Shown here in pieces: positions 7,602 through 18,327 of a stretch of DNA of 64,000 nucleotides. Every line of letters begins with the position of its first letter. The stretch's first letter is position 1. Position numbers and translations under genes: made by a program. Below the pieces are notes generated by a model. It saw only the letters and a program-made list of their open reading frames with translations, was not told the origin of the DNA and did no database searches. Origin of the DNA: Candidatus Accumulibacter similis (GTDB lineage Bacteria; Pseudomonadota; Gammaproteobacteria; Burkholderiales; Rhodocyclaceae); contig CP054595.1 in assembly GCA_013347225.1 (NCBI GenBank), forward strand, positions 1,426,001 through 1,490,000, in the 5' to 3' direction.

Positions 7602-8465
7602 ATGCGGCTTGACGACCAGAGTGCGAGTCAGAACGTCGAGGATCGGCGCAGCGCCGGTGGAGCGGGTATCGGGCGGGGCACCGTCGGTGTCGGCACGCTG
7701 GTGATCGCACTGGTCGCCGGCTACTTCCTCGGTGTCGATCCGGCAGTGATCCTTGGCCTGGTCTCGGGCGGTGCGCCCGCGCCGTCGGCCGCCCGCGCGC
7801 CGCAGCCGCCACCGGCCGGCGACAAGATGGCGACCTTCGTCGCCAAGGTCCTCGGCAGCACCGAGACGACCTGGGATGAGGTTTTCGCCGCCGCCGGCCG
7901 TCGCTACCAGGAACCGAAGCTGGTCCTGTTCTCCGGTGCGACGCCGACGGCATGTGGTACCGGGAAGTCGGCCATGGGCCCCTTCTACTGCCCCGCCGAT
8001 CAGAAGGTCTACATCGACCTCGCCTTCTATCGTGACCTGCGCGAGCGCTTCCGGGCGCCGGGCGAATTTGCCCAGGCCTACGTCATTGCACATGAGGTGG
8101 GCCATCATGTGCAGAACCTGCTCGGCATCTCGGACAAGGTGCATGCGGCGCAGCAGCGCAGCGCCAACCGGGCCGCCGCCAATGCGCTGTCGGTGCGGCT
8201 GGAACTGCAGGCCGACTGTTTCGCCGGCGTCTGGGCGCATCGTGCCGACAGCAGGAGCAGGATTCTCGAACCGGGCGACGTCGAGCAGGCGCTGAACGCC
8301 GCTTCGGCGATCGGCGACGATCGCCTGCAGCGGCAGACACAGGGCCAGATCGTTCCCGAGTCCTTTACCCATGGCAGTTCGGAACAGCGGGTACGCTGGT
8401 TCAGGCGCGGCATGGAGAGCGGCGACATCCGGCAGTGCGACACCTTCAGCGCGGCGGCGTTGTGA
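7602..8465 (+). CDS. ypfJ: YpfJ-family neutral zinc metallopeptidase
   Basis: 287 residues. Short cytoplasmic N-terminus, one transmembrane segment (about 28-50), then a zinc-peptidase domain with HEVGHH at 164-169 and the conserved QADCFAG motif downstream. The length and the N-terminal RRSAGG...GRG pattern match the COG2321 family (predicted membrane-anchored metalloproteases of unknown substrate). SD GGAAGGGG precedes ATG 7602. The TGA overlaps a GTG used by the next gene, so it is probably co-expressed with the M23 peptidase. Confidence 0.92.
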   Translation: MRLDDQSASQNVEDRRSAGGAGIGRGTVGVGTLVIALVAGYFLGVDPAVILGLVSGGAPAPSAARAPQPPPAGDKMATFVAKVLGSTETTWDEVFAAAGRRYQEPKLVLFSGATPTACGTGKSAMGPFYCPADQKVYIDLAFYRDLRERFRAPGEFAQAYVIAHEVGHHVQNLLGISDKVHAAQQRSANRAAANALSVRLELQADCFAGVWAHRADSRSRILEPGDVEQALNAASAIGDDRLQRQTQGQIVPESFTHGSSEQRVRWFRRGMESGDIRQCDTFSAAAL

Positions 8466-9382
8466 GCCAGCGGCTGGCGCCACCACGCCGCGGCCCCTGT
8501 GCCCTGCGTGGCGCCATTCTTGCAGTGGCGATGTTGCTCCTCCCCTTGCCGGCAGGCGCAACGCTGCCGCGAGCAGCCAGCGTTCCCGGTGGGGTGGCAC
8601 TGCTTCCCCTCGGCCCGGCAACCGGCACGGCTGCGCCACCACGGGCGTGGTTCGGCGAGCAACCCGTGCTGGTAGCGCGGCGTGACGGCGAGTGGGTCGC
8701 GGTCGTCGGCCTGGCGCTCGATACGCCACCCGGGCGACATGAGCTGCTGGTGCAGCCGCCGCCCGCTGTGGTCGCGGCATCGCCGGCAGGGGAGGGCGCG
8801 GCGGCTGCAAGCACCCGTGTCGCATTCAACGTCGGCGCCAAGGAGTATCCGGCACAGCGCATCACCCTCAAGGACAGCAGCAAGGTCGATCTGTCGGCGG
8901 CGGACCTGGCGCGGGCCGAGACCGAGATCGCCGAGATCCGGCGCTTGCAGCGCCATTGGCGAGCCGCCGACGACACCGACCTGGAGTTCATCGTGCCGGC
9001 AGAGGGCAGGATGACCGGACGCTTCGGTCTGCGCCGCTACTTCAACGGTGCAGCACGGTCGCCGCACGCCGGCTTCGACATCGCGGCGGCGCGTGGTTCG
9101 CCCGTCCGCGCCAATGCCCACGGGATCGTCCTCGCCAGCGGCGACTACTTCTTCAACGGCAGGACCGTCTTCGTCGATCACGGCAACGGGCTGTTGAGCG
9201 TCTACTGTCACCTCGATCGCGTCGACGTGCAGGCCGGAGACGCGGTGGTCAAGGGCCAGCGCCTGGGGCTGGTTGGAATGAGCGGCCGGGCGACCGGGCC
9301 GCATCTGCACTGGGGCGTCGTGCTCAACGGCGCTCTCGTCGACCCGCAGCTCTTCCTTGCCGCGCGCGGCAACCGGCGCTGA
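8462..9382 (+). CDS. M23-family (LytM/NlpD-like) cell-wall metallopeptidase, exported
   Basis: 306 residues if GTG 8462 is used (overlapping the previous stop; another GTG at 8435 is possible). Signal peptide at about residues 12-35, an N-terminal beta-rich domain, then a C-terminal M23 domain: HAGFDIAAARG (zinc His and Asp), YCHLDRV and GPHLHWGVVLNG with the HxH zinc/catalytic motif intact. Cleaves peptidoglycan cross-bridges or acts as an amidase activator; intact ligands favour an active enzyme. Co-transcribed with ypfJ. Confidence 0.9.
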   Translation: MSQRLAPPRRGPCALRGAILAVAMLLLPLPAGATLPRAASVPGGVALLPLGPATGTAAPPRAWFGEQPVLVARRDGEWVAVVGLALDTPPGRHELLVQPPPAVVAASPAGEGAAAASTRVAFNVGAKEYPAQRITLKDSSKVDLSAADLARAETEIAEIRRLQRHWRAADDTDLEFIVPAEGRMTGRFGLRRYFNGAARSPHAGFDIAAARGSPVRANAHGIVLASGDYFFNGRTVFVDHGNGLLSVYCHLDRVDVQAGDAVVKGQRLGLVGMSGRATGPHLHWGVVLNGALVDPQLFLAARGNRR

Positions 9383-9422
9383 GCGTGCGGCGCGTCTTGC
9401 CGAAAACTTTCTGGAGGAACAC

Positions 9423-9728
9423 ATGCGACTGGTGATCTGGGTTCTCTGGCCGGCCTTCATTGCGGCGGGAATCGCCGAGGCCATCTTCTTCACGCTGATC
9501 GATCCGGCGCAGTTGTACCTGCTCGGCCAGCGAGTCGAGTGGTCAGCGATGGCGACCTATTCGACGGGTTTCCTGCTCTTCTGGCTGGTGTGCATCGGAT
9601 CGAGCCTGATGACCTACTCGATGATGCCCGATGTGGCCAAGGATGCGCTGCGCAAGGCGGCCAGTGAGCGTGTCGATCTGGCGCGGCGACAGCGTCGCCA
9701 GGAAAATGCTGGCGGCGGCCGCGGCTAG
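9423..9728 (+). CDS. small two-transmembrane protein, unknown function
   Basis: 101 residues; two predicted helices (about 5-30 and 45-65) and a basic C-terminal tail (ALRKAASERVDLARRQRRQ). SD GGAGG 7 bases before ATG 9423. Follows the M23 peptidase by 40 bases. Not assigned to a family; conserved small inner-membrane proteins of this shape are common in Rhodocyclales. Its last codons overlap the convergent metZ stop by four bases. Confidence 0.7.
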   Translation: MRLVIWVLWPAFIAAGIAEAIFFTLIDPAQLYLLGQRVEWSAMATYSTGFLLFWLVCIGSSLMTYSMMPDVAKDALRKAASERVDLARRQRRQENAGGGRG

Positions 9729-10906
9729 ATCAACGCCAGGCCGCGGTCGAGGTCGTGCTGCAGGTCGCTGACTGCCTCTAGTCCGACCGCGATTCGCAGC
9801 AGATCCTCGCCGATTCCCGCTGCCGCCCGCTGTTCCGGGCTGATGCGGCCGTGCGTCGTCGATGCCGGGTGCGTCAGCGTCGTCTTGGTATCGCCGAGGT
9901 TGGCGGTAATCGACAGCAGCCGGCAACTGTCGACGACCTTCCAGGCTTCCGCGCGCCCTCCCCTGACGGCGAACGAAACGACCGCGCCGCCACTCTTCTG
10001 CTGCTGCCGGGCGAGGGCATGCTGCGGATGCGAAGGCAGGCCGGGATAATGGACTCGTGTCACCTGCGGATGGTCCTCGAGCCAGCGTGCCATCTCGAGC
10101 GCCCTGGCCGACTGCGCCGTCAGCCGCAGTTGCAGCGTCTCCAGCCCCTTGAGCAGAACCCAGGCGTTGAACGCGGACAGGGAGGGGCCGGCCGTGCGCA
10201 GGAAGCGGAAGACCTCGTCGGTCAGCACCCGCGGCCCGGCGACTGCGCCGCCGAGAACCCGCCCCTGGCCATCGAGGAACTTGGTGGCCGAATGGACGAC
10301 GAGATCGGCGCCGAGATCGAGCGGTCGCTGCAGGACCGGCGTACAGAAACAGTTGTCGACCGCCAGCAGAACGCCGCGTGCATGGGCGATCGTCGCCAGC
10401 GCCGCAATGTCGGCGATCTCGGTGAGCGGGTTCGACGGTGTTTCAAGAAACAGGAGCTTCGTCTCCGGCCGCATCGCCGCCTGCCACGCTGCGGCGTCGG
10501 TCTGCGGGACGAAGCTGGTCTGGATGCCGAAGCGGGGCATGATCGTACCGAGCAACTGCTGCGTCGCGCCGAACAGCCCGTTCGAGGCGACGATGTGATC
10601 GCCGCTGCTGCACACCGCCATGACCAGCGACAGGATCGCCGACATCCCCGAGGCAGTGGCGATGCAGTCCTCGGCTCCTTCGAGCGCGGCCAGGCGATCC
10701 TGGAAGGCGCTGACCGTCGGATTGGTGAAGCGCGAGTACACGTTGCCCGGTTCCTCACCCGCAAAGCGTGCTGCCGCCTGCGCGGCGCTGGTGAAGACGA
10801 AGCTCGAAGTCAGGTAGAGCGCTTCGCTGTGCTCGTTGAACTGGCTGCGTTCCTGGCCGGCGCGCACGGCCAGCGTTTCGGGCGCGTAGTCGGGAGTGGT
10901 CTTCAT
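9725..10906 (-). CDS. metZ: O-succinylhomoserine sulfhydrylase
   Basis: 393-residue PLP enzyme of the Cys/Met metabolism family. PLP-lysine motif VVHSATKFLDGQGR, N-terminal YLTSSFVF and SRFTNPT motifs, and the C-terminal SLGD-like ANLGDTKTTLTHPASTTH. Converts O-succinylhomoserine plus sulfide to homocysteine. ATG 10906 lies 5 bases past the purF stop, the usual purF-metZ arrangement in beta- and gammaproteobacteria. A longer upstream frame would run into purF and was rejected. Confidence 0.93.
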   Translation of the reverse strand: MKTTPDYAPETLAVRAGQERSQFNEHSEALYLTSSFVFTSAAQAAARFAGEEPGNVYSRFTNPTVSAFQDRLAALEGAEDCIATASGMSAILSLVMAVCSSGDHIVASNGLFGATQQLLGTIMPRFGIQTSFVPQTDAAAWQAAMRPETKLLFLETPSNPLTEIADIAALATIAHARGVLLAVDNCFCTPVLQRPLDLGADLVVHSATKFLDGQGRVLGGAVAGPRVLTDEVFRFLRTAGPSLSAFNAWVLLKGLETLQLRLTAQSARALEMARWLEDHPQVTRVHYPGLPSHPQHALARQQQKSGGAVVSFAVRGGRAEAWKVVDSCRLLSITANLGDTKTTLTHPASTTHGRISPEQRAAAGIGEDLLRIAVGLEAVSDLQHDLDRGLALI

Positions 10907-10911
10907 CTTCC

Positions 10912-12438
10912 TCAGCCTGCAGACATCAGATTGAGCTGGAGCTGGCGTGTCGCCCAGCGTTCTTCCTTGCTGGTGATGCGATTCCCCTCCCTGGCCGTCT
11001 CCAGGGCCGTCAGGTACTCCGGGGTGACATCGCCGGTGACGTAGCGGCCGTCGAAGCATGAGGTGTCGAAGTCGCGCAGTGCCGGTCTGAGGTCGTTGAT
11101 CGAGGCCCTGAGTGCCTCGAGATCCTGATAGACCAGCGCGTCGGCGCCGATCTCGTGACCGATTTCCTCTCCGGTGCGACCGGTGGCAATCAGTTCGCCG
11201 CGTGTCGGCATGTCGATGCCATAGACGTTGGGGTAGCGCACCGGCGGCGAGGCGGAGGCGAAGTAGACGCGCAGGGCGCCGGCAGCCCGCGCCATTTCGA
11301 CGATCTCGCGGCTGGTGGTACCGCGGACGATCGAATCATCGACCAGCAGGACGCGCTTGCCCTTGAACTCCTGCGCCACCGTATTGAGCTTCTGGCGTAC
11401 CGACCGTTTGCGGGTTGCCTGCCCGGGCATGATGAAGGTGCGGCCGATGTAGCGGTTCTTGACGAATCCCTCGCGGTAGGGAACGCCGATCCGCTGTGCC
11501 AGTTGCATCGCCGATGGCCGGCTCGAGTCCGGGATCGGAATGACGACATCGATCTGTCCGACCGGGATGTGCCGCAGCAGCTTGTCGGCGAGTCGCTCGC
11601 CCATCCGCAGACGCGCCTCATAGACCGAGACGCCGTCGATGACCGAGTCCGGGCGGGCGAGATAGACGAACTCGAAGATGCACGGCGAGAGGACCGGATT
11701 GCTGGCACACTGGCGCTGGTGCAGGCGATGCTCGAGGTCGATGAAGATCGCCTCGCCGGGAGCGACGTCACGCAGCACCTGGAAGCCGAGGGTGTCGAGC
11801 GCCACCGATTCGGAGGCGAAGAGGAACTCGATCCCGCCCGGAGTCTCGTTGGTGCCGAAGATCAGCGGCCGGATTCCGCAAGGATCGCGAAAGGCGAGCA
11901 TGCCGTGGCCGGCGATCATCGCCACCACGGCGTAGGCACCGCGGCAGCGGCGATGAACCGCGGCCACTGCGGCAAAGATGGTGGCGGGATCGAGACGGCA
12001 GCCGCCGGCGGTCGCCTGCAATTCGTGTGCCAGGATGTTGAGCAGGACCTCGGAGTCGGAACTGGTGTTGATGTGCCGCAGATCCTGACGGAACATCTCC
12101 TCCTTGAGCTGTTCGGCATTGGTCAGGTTGCCGTTGTGGCCAAGGACGATGCCGAAGGGCGAGTTCACGTAGAACGGTTGCGACAGCGCCGAATCGAAGG
12201 CCGAGCCGGCGGTCGGGTAGCGACAATGGGCGATTCCCATCATGCCGGGCAGGGCACGCATGTTGCGCGTGCGAAAGACATCGCGCACCAGCCCTGCTCC
12301 CTTGTGCATGTGAAAGGCGCCTTCCTCGGCGGTGACGATGCCGGCAGCGTCCTGGCCGCGGTGTTGCAGGACCATCAGTCCATCATAGAGCAGCTGGTTG
12401 ACCGGCGTCGTTGCGACCACTCCGAGTATTCCGCACAT
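10912..12438 (-). CDS. purF: amidophosphoribosyltransferase
   Basis: 508 residues, full length. Begins MCGILGVV, so Cys2 becomes the N-terminal glutaminase nucleophile; RGQDAAGI and LGHNGNLTNA follow. The C-terminal PRTase domain has the PRPP loop VLLVDDSIVRGTT. Catalyses the first committed step of purine synthesis (PRPP plus glutamine to phosphoribosylamine). Sits between cvpA and metZ. Confidence 0.97.
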   Translation of the reverse strand: MCGILGVVATTPVNQLLYDGLMVLQHRGQDAAGIVTAEEGAFHMHKGAGLVRDVFRTRNMRALPGMMGIAHCRYPTAGSAFDSALSQPFYVNSPFGIVLGHNGNLTNAEQLKEEMFRQDLRHINTSSDSEVLLNILAHELQATAGGCRLDPATIFAAVAAVHRRCRGAYAVVAMIAGHGMLAFRDPCGIRPLIFGTNETPGGIEFLFASESVALDTLGFQVLRDVAPGEAIFIDLEHRLHQRQCASNPVLSPCIFEFVYLARPDSVIDGVSVYEARLRMGERLADKLLRHIPVGQIDVVIPIPDSSRPSAMQLAQRIGVPYREGFVKNRYIGRTFIMPGQATRKRSVRQKLNTVAQEFKGKRVLLVDDSIVRGTTSREIVEMARAAGALRVYFASASPPVRYPNVYGIDMPTRGELIATGRTGEEIGHEIGADALVYQDLEALRASINDLRPALRDFDTSCFDGRYVTGDVTPEYLTALETAREGNRITSKEERWATRQLQLNLMSAG

Positions 12439-12447
12439 AGTCTGTTC

Positions 12448-12936
12448 CTAGCCAAACCTGATTCGTTTTGCGACGTCGGACGGTAACCACGGCTTGCTGG
12501 CGAGGACTGCCGTCTCGAGCGGGGCGGAAAAGTACGCCTCGCTCCACCATCTCTCCTTCGGCAGTGCCGTCATGCCACCAACGGCAACGAGGATCATGAC
12601 GATCACCAGACCCCTGGCAACGCCGAAGATGACGCCGAGGAGGCGGTCGCTCAAAGTCATTCCCAACGCCTTGATGAGGCCGCGGACTGCCAGCCGGAGC
12701 AGCGCCATGCCGACGAGAACCGCCAGCCCCACGGCGATCCAGCCGGCGACGAGGCGCAGCGTCGGATCCTCGATGGCGACGAAGAGTCGGGCAGCCTCGG
12801 CGCCCCACCATCTCGCAGCGAGGAAGGCGACGATCCAGGCGACCAGAGCGATGATCTCGCCGACGATGCCGCGCCACAGTCCCAGCAGGAGCGAGGCGGC
12901 GACGATGATCAGGACCAGGTAGTCGAAGACTGTCAT
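12448..12936 (-). CDS. cvpA: CvpA-family membrane protein
   Basis: 162 residues, four predicted transmembrane helices, typical CvpA start (MTVFDYLVLIIVAASLLLGLWRG). Required in E. coli for colicin V production and linked to envelope stress or purF expression; exact function unknown. Overlaps the upstream SPOR-protein gene by 4 bases (ATGA) and precedes purF by 9 bases, the canonical dedD-cvpA-purF order. Confidence 0.93.
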   Translation of the reverse strand: MTVFDYLVLIIVAASLLLGLWRGIVGEIIALVAWIVAFLAARWWGAEAARLFVAIEDPTLRLVAGWIAVGLAVLVGMALLRLAVRGLIKALGMTLSDRLLGVIFGVARGLVIVMILVAVGGMTALPKERWWSEAYFSAPLETAVLASKPWLPSDVAKRIRFG

Positions 12937-13901
12937 TGCCGGCCGGCGACGACTCCACTGACGCCGATCGCCTTCAGCTTGTCGAGCGCCTTTTCGGCAG
13001 CCTCACGGTTCGGAAAGGGGCCTGCCCTGACGCGCGTCTTCTTGCCGTCGGGTGTCTCCAGAACCTCGGTGTAGGTGCTGACGCCGGCGGCGCTGATCTT
13101 GCTCTGCAGTTGCCTGGCGTTGTCGGGGTTGGCAAAGGCACCGATGACGATCACCTGCTGGCCGCTCGACTTGGCCGGTGGCGTGGCTGGCGGCTTGCCC
13201 GTGTGGCTGCCGGCGGTTGCGGATTCGTCGCCTGTCGGCTTGCCGCCGCCGTCGTCGGCCGCCGTTTCGAGGGGTTTGTCCACCTTCTTCGGCGGTGCCT
13301 TGTCAGTGCTCCTGTCCGCGACCGGCTTGTCAGCCTTCTTCTCGCCGCTCTTCTCGGCCGCCTTGGCGGCTGGCTTCTCGGGCGCTTTTTCGACGGGCCT
13401 GTCTGCGGCCTTGGCGGGTGGCTTCTCCGGTGTCTTGTCGGCCGGCTTGGGCACCTTCTTTTCTGCGCTCTTTTCCGGTGGCTTCTCAACCGCTTTGGCC
13501 GTCTTCCTTTCCTCGACCTTTTCCGGCGTCCTTTCGGCCGGTTTGGCGGCCTTCGCTTCAGCGGTGCCAGCCGGCGCTGCCGTGCCGGCGGCGCGGGCTG
13601 GCGGCGGCACGGCTTCCTTGTGCGCCGGGTCAGCGGCAGCCGCTGGCGTCTTCTCGACGACCGTGGCCGCCTTCTCGGCGGCGACCGTCGCCGCTTCCTC
13701 GCGTGCCGCCAGCTTGGGCTGGAAGGGTGGCTGGTCCTGGCCGGGGATGCGAATCGGCACTTCCTGCGGCTGCTGCCTTGGTTCCTGGTCCATGACGACC
13801 GGCAGGACGACCGCAGCCAAGCCGGCGAAGGCGATGGCTCCGACGAGGCGGCGACGAGCCCGTTTCTTCAGTTGCAGTTGCGGGTCAGGTGTTTCAGTCA
13901 T
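12933..13901 (-). CDS. dedD: SPOR-domain protein, DedD-like
   Basis: 322 residues: short basic N-terminus, one transmembrane helix (about 17-38), a linker of about 180 residues extremely rich in Lys, Pro, Ala and Glu, and a C-terminal SPOR domain (about 245-320, QQVIVIGAFANPDNARQLQSKI). SPOR domains bind denuded septal glycan; DedD is a minor cell-division protein. ATG 13901 chosen over a GTG six codons upstream. Located between folC and cvpA as in E. coli and most betaproteobacteria. Confidence 0.9.
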   Translation of the reverse strand: MTETPDPQLQLKKRARRRLVGAIAFAGLAAVVLPVVMDQEPRQQPQEVPIRIPGQDQPPFQPKLAAREEAATVAAEKAATVVEKTPAAAADPAHKEAVPPPARAAGTAAPAGTAEAKAAKPAERTPEKVEERKTAKAVEKPPEKSAEKKVPKPADKTPEKPPAKAADRPVEKAPEKPAAKAAEKSGEKKADKPVADRSTDKAPPKKVDKPLETAADDGGGKPTGDESATAGSHTGKPPATPPAKSSGQQVIVIGAFANPDNARQLQSKISAAGVSTYTEVLETPDGKKTRVRAGPFPNREAAEKALDKLKAIGVSGVVAGRQ

Positions 13902-13928
13902 CGCTATCCGGGAGTCCACTGGCGTCGA

Positions 13929-15263
13929 TCAACGACCGTCACGCCTGTTCCGCATGACGGCCGCGACCGTGTAGAACGATCCAAAGACTAGGATTCTATC
14001 ATTTTCGCCAGCCAGCTCGGCAGAACGCTGGAAGGCGCTGGCCACTGAAGCCAGGCATTCGACCTCGCCGCCGAGCGCGCGCTGCCGCACGGCGGCTGCC
14101 AGCGTCTTTGCCGAGGCGCCGCGCGCGCCATCGAGGTCGGCCAGCAGCCAGTGATCGACACGACCGGCGAGCGGAGCCAGCGAGCCGGCGATGTCCTTGT
14201 CGGCAAGCATGCCGACGACGGCGATCGTCTGCGCGGCGAACGGCAGCTCGGCGAGTCTTTCTGCCAAGCCGCTGACCGCCTGCGGATTGTGTGCCACGTC
14301 GAGAACGACTGTCGGCCGTCCGGGGAGGACCTGGAAGCGTCCCGGCAGTTCGGTTTCGACGAGGCCGCGCCGCACCGCCTGCATGCCGACCGGCAGTCGC
14401 GGTCGCAGCGACTCGACGACTGCCAGCGCGACCGCCGCGTTCCGCAACTGGCCAGCGCCCCGCAGGGCCGGTGGTGCGAGGCCGGCGCGGCGCAGCCCGT
14501 CGCGGCCCCAGAAGGTCCACTGCAACGAATCCCCGAAGTAGCCGAAATCGCGGCCGAGCACCTGCAGGTCCGCAGCGATCGCCTCGGCGTGTGCCAGCAG
14601 CGACTGCGGCGGCTCGGGATCGGCACAGAAAGCCGGTCTGCCGGGGCGAAAGATGCCGGCCTTCTCGAAGCCGATCGCCTCGCGGTCGCTGCCCAGCCAG
14701 TCGGTATGGTCGAGCGCGATGCTGCAGACGACGGCACAATCGGGCATGTAGGCATTGACCGCATCCAGCCGGCCACCCAATCCCACTTCGAGGATCAACA
14801 CCTCGACCTGTTGCGCGATGAAGACTTCCATCGCCGCCAGCGTGCCGAATTCGAAGTAGGTCAGCGGCACGTCGCCGGCAGCCTGGCGCGCCGCCTCGAT
14901 CCGGGCGAAGGCGGCACAGATCAGGGCATCGCCCGCCGGCCGCCGGTCGACGCGGATGCGTTCGTTGTAGCACAGCAGGTGTGGCGAGGTGTAACAGCCG
15001 ACGCGGTAGCCGGCGAGACTGTAGATCGCTTCAAGATAGGCGCAGGTCGACCCCTTGCCGTTGGTTCCGCCGACGATGATCAGCGGGCACTGCCGGTCCT
15101 GCGACAGCTCCTGGCCGACGCGCTGGACCCGCTCGAGGCCCAGTTCGATCCCCGCTTGGCCGCGCGGGTGGAGTCGCTCGAGGTGTGCCAGCCAGGGTTC
15201 CAGCACGCGACAGGCGAGCAGCCCCTGGTCGGCCCTCGCCGGGCGGTAGCCGCCGCCGCTCAC
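13929..15263 (-). CDS. folC: bifunctional dihydrofolate synthase / folylpolyglutamate synthase
   Basis: 444 residues from GTG 15263, one base beyond the accD stop (TGACGTG). Mur-ligase-like: ATP loop IIVGGTNGKGSTCAYLEAI, YTSPHL, FEFGTLAAME, and GLGGRLDAVN, then the C-terminal glutamate-ligase domain with VLDVAHNPQA. Adds glutamate to dihydropteroate and to reduced folates. In the standard accD-folC-dedD operon order. Confidence 0.95.
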   Translation of the reverse strand: MSGGGYRPARADQGLLACRVLEPWLAHLERLHPRGQAGIELGLERVQRVGQELSQDRQCPLIIVGGTNGKGSTCAYLEAIYSLAGYRVGCYTSPHLLCYNERIRVDRRPAGDALICAAFARIEAARQAAGDVPLTYFEFGTLAAMEVFIAQQVEVLILEVGLGGRLDAVNAYMPDCAVVCSIALDHTDWLGSDREAIGFEKAGIFRPGRPAFCADPEPPQSLLAHAEAIAADLQVLGRDFGYFGDSLQWTFWGRDGLRRAGLAPPALRGAGQLRNAAVALAVVESLRPRLPVGMQAVRRGLVETELPGRFQVLPGRPTVVLDVAHNPQAVSGLAERLAELPFAAQTIAVVGMLADKDIAGSLAPLAGRVDHWLLADLDGARGASAKTLAAAVRQRALGGEVECLASVASAFQRSAELAGENDRILVFGSFYTVAAVMRNRRDGR

Positions 15264-15264
15264 G

Positions 15265-16149
15265 TCATCCCGGCGCGTCTGCTGCCGGCTGCTTCTGCAG
15301 CAGCGCCAGCAGGCTCGCAACGCGGTCCTTCATTTCCCGGCGATCGACGATCATGTCGATGGCGCCCTTGTCGAGGAGGAACTCCGAACGCTGAAAACCG
15401 TCCGGCAGGGTCTCCCGCACCGTCTGTTCGATCACCCGCGGTCCGGCAAAGCCGACCAGCGCGCCTGGTTCGGCAATGACGATATCGCCGATGAAGGCGA
15501 AGGAGGCCGAGACTCCGCCCATTGTCGGGTCGGCGAGAATCGAGATGAAAGGCAGCTTCGCCTGCGCAAGACGCGTCAGGATCGCCGTCGTCTTGGCCAT
15601 CTGCAGCAGCGAGAACAGTCCCTCCTGCATGCGCGCGCCGCCCGATGCGGTGACGCAGATGAAGGCCTCGTTGTTGTCGACGGCCGCCTGGACGCCGCGC
15701 ACGAAGCGTTCACCGAGCACCGAGCCCATCGAGCCGCCCATGAAATCGAACTCGAAAGCGGCAACGACCGCCGGCAGCTTCCGGATCGTGCCGCGCATGA
15801 CCACCAGTGCGTCGGTCTCGCCGGTCGCCGCCGTCGCATCCTGCAGACGGTCGGGGTAGGCGCGGCTGTCCTTGAATCCGAGTGAATCGACCGGCAGCAC
15901 TTCGGCGGCGATCTCCGAGCGCCCCTCGGTGTCCAGCAGCAGGTCGATCCGCGCGCGTGCCTCGAGCCGCTTGTGGTGACCGCATTTCGGGCAGACGTTG
16001 CGGTTCTTCGCCAGGTCACTGGCGTAGAGGACGGCCTCGCAGCCCGGACACTTGCTCCACAGACCCTCGGGCAGCGAGGATCTGCGGGCAACGCCGCTGT
16101 CGTTGCGCTTGATCTTCGGTGGCAGCAGTTTGTTCAGCCAGCCCATCAT
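15265..16149 (-). CDS. accD: acetyl-CoA carboxylase carboxyltransferase subunit beta
   Basis: 294 residues, typical length. N-terminal four-cysteine zinc ribbon (Cys34, 37, 53, 56) then the crotonase-like carboxyltransferase domain ([32 protein letters not shown]). With AccA makes malonyl-CoA for fatty-acid synthesis. Start overlaps the trpA stop (ATGATGA region; ATG 16149 or 16146). Confidence 0.97.
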   Translation of the reverse strand: MMGWLNKLLPPKIKRNDSGVARRSSLPEGLWSKCPGCEAVLYASDLAKNRNVCPKCGHHKRLEARARIDLLLDTEGRSEIAAEVLPVDSLGFKDSRAYPDRLQDATAATGETDALVVMRGTIRKLPAVVAAFEFDFMGGSMGSVLGERFVRGVQAAVDNNEAFICVTASGGARMQEGLFSLLQMAKTTAILTRLAQAKLPFISILADPTMGGVSASFAFIGDIVIAEPGALVGFAGPRVIEQTVRETLPDGFQRSEFLLDKGAIDMIVDRREMKDRVASLLALLQKQPAADAPG

Positions 16150-16967
16150 CCTTCTCCGGCGGCAGGTGCTGCGGCATCGATCGCTTGACGAATGCCATGC
16201 AGCAGGTTGAAGACCTTGTCGCAGGCGGCTGTCGCTGCCGATTGCTCGATCTCCTCGATCAGGCGGCTGCCGACGACGACCGCATCGGCGATCAGGGCGA
16301 CGGCAGCCGCGGTCGCTGCATCGCGAATGCCGAAGCCGACGCCGACCGGTACGCCGGTGCGTGCCCGGATTTCGGGAATGCGCTCGGCAACCGCAGCGAC
16401 GTCGAGCGTCGCCGATCCGGTGACGCCCTTCAACGAGACGTAGTAGATGTAGCCACTGGCGAGGGCGCCCACCTGCGCGATGCGCGCATCGCTCGAAGTC
16501 GGCGCCAGCAGGAAGATCGGGTCCATCGCGTGCCGCTGCAGGGCGTCGGCGAAGGCGGCGCTCTCCTCCGGCGGGTAATCGACCACCAGCACGCCATCGA
16601 CCCCGGCAGCCGCGGCGGTGGCGGCAAAGGCCTCGACGCCCATGGCCTCGATCGGGTTGGCATAGCCCATGAGAACGAGCGGCGTCTTCGGGTCCTCGGC
16701 GCGGAAGGTGGCGACCAGTGACAGAACCTGGCGCAGGCTGACGCCCTTCGCCAGCGCGCGTTCGGATGCACGCTGGATCGTCGGGCCGTCGGCCATCGGA
16801 TCCGAGAAGGGAACACCAAGCTCGATGACGTCGGCGCCAGCGCGCACCAGCGTGCGCAGCAAGGGGACGGTCAACGCAGGGTCGGGGTCGCCGGCGGTGA
16901 TGAACGGGATCAGCGCCTTGCGGCCTTCACCTTGCAGACGCGCGAAAGCTTGCGAGATCCTGCCCAT
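16146..16967 (-). CDS. trpA: tryptophan synthase alpha subunit
   Basis: 273 residues. TIM-barrel with [12 protein letters not shown], the catalytic-Glu segment [19 protein letters not shown], and GVGFGIRD near the phosphate site. Cleaves indole-3-glycerol phosphate to indole, channelled to TrpB. ATG 16967 is adjacent to the trpB stop. Confidence 0.97.
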   Translation of the reverse strand: MGRISQAFARLQGEGRKALIPFITAGDPDPALTVPLLRTLVRAGADVIELGVPFSDPMADGPTIQRASERALAKGVSLRQVLSLVATFRAEDPKTPLVLMGYANPIEAMGVEAFAATAAAAGVDGVLVVDYPPEESAAFADALQRHAMDPIFLLAPTSSDARIAQVGALASGYIYYVSLKGVTGSATLDVAAVAERIPEIRARTGVPVGVGFGIRDAATAAAVALIADAVVVGSRLIEEIEQSAATAACDKVFNLLHGIRQAIDAAAPAAGEG

Positions 16968-16969
16968 GG

Positions 16970-18175
<1,206 letters not shown>

Positions 18176-18205
18176 CAACATACTCCTCGCGACGTGTTGC
18201 AGCGG

Positions 18206-18222
18206 GATGCCGGGACGGCATC
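18206..18222. repeat. 7-bp hairpin in the trpF-trpB spacer
   Basis: GATGCCG and CGGCATC form a perfect 7-bp stem with a 3-base loop in the 152-bp gap between trpF and trpB. No T-run follows. It could affect mRNA processing or stability, or be fortuitous. Confidence 0.4.
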
Positions 18223-18327
18223 AGTCGAGAAACGGCAGGCGTATGTCGCCTCAGGTATGTTTGGCCAGGTGGTAACGCCAGCGTGTCCGCGTCCTGCCAC
18301 CAGTGTTCCTGCGCATGCACAACCCCC

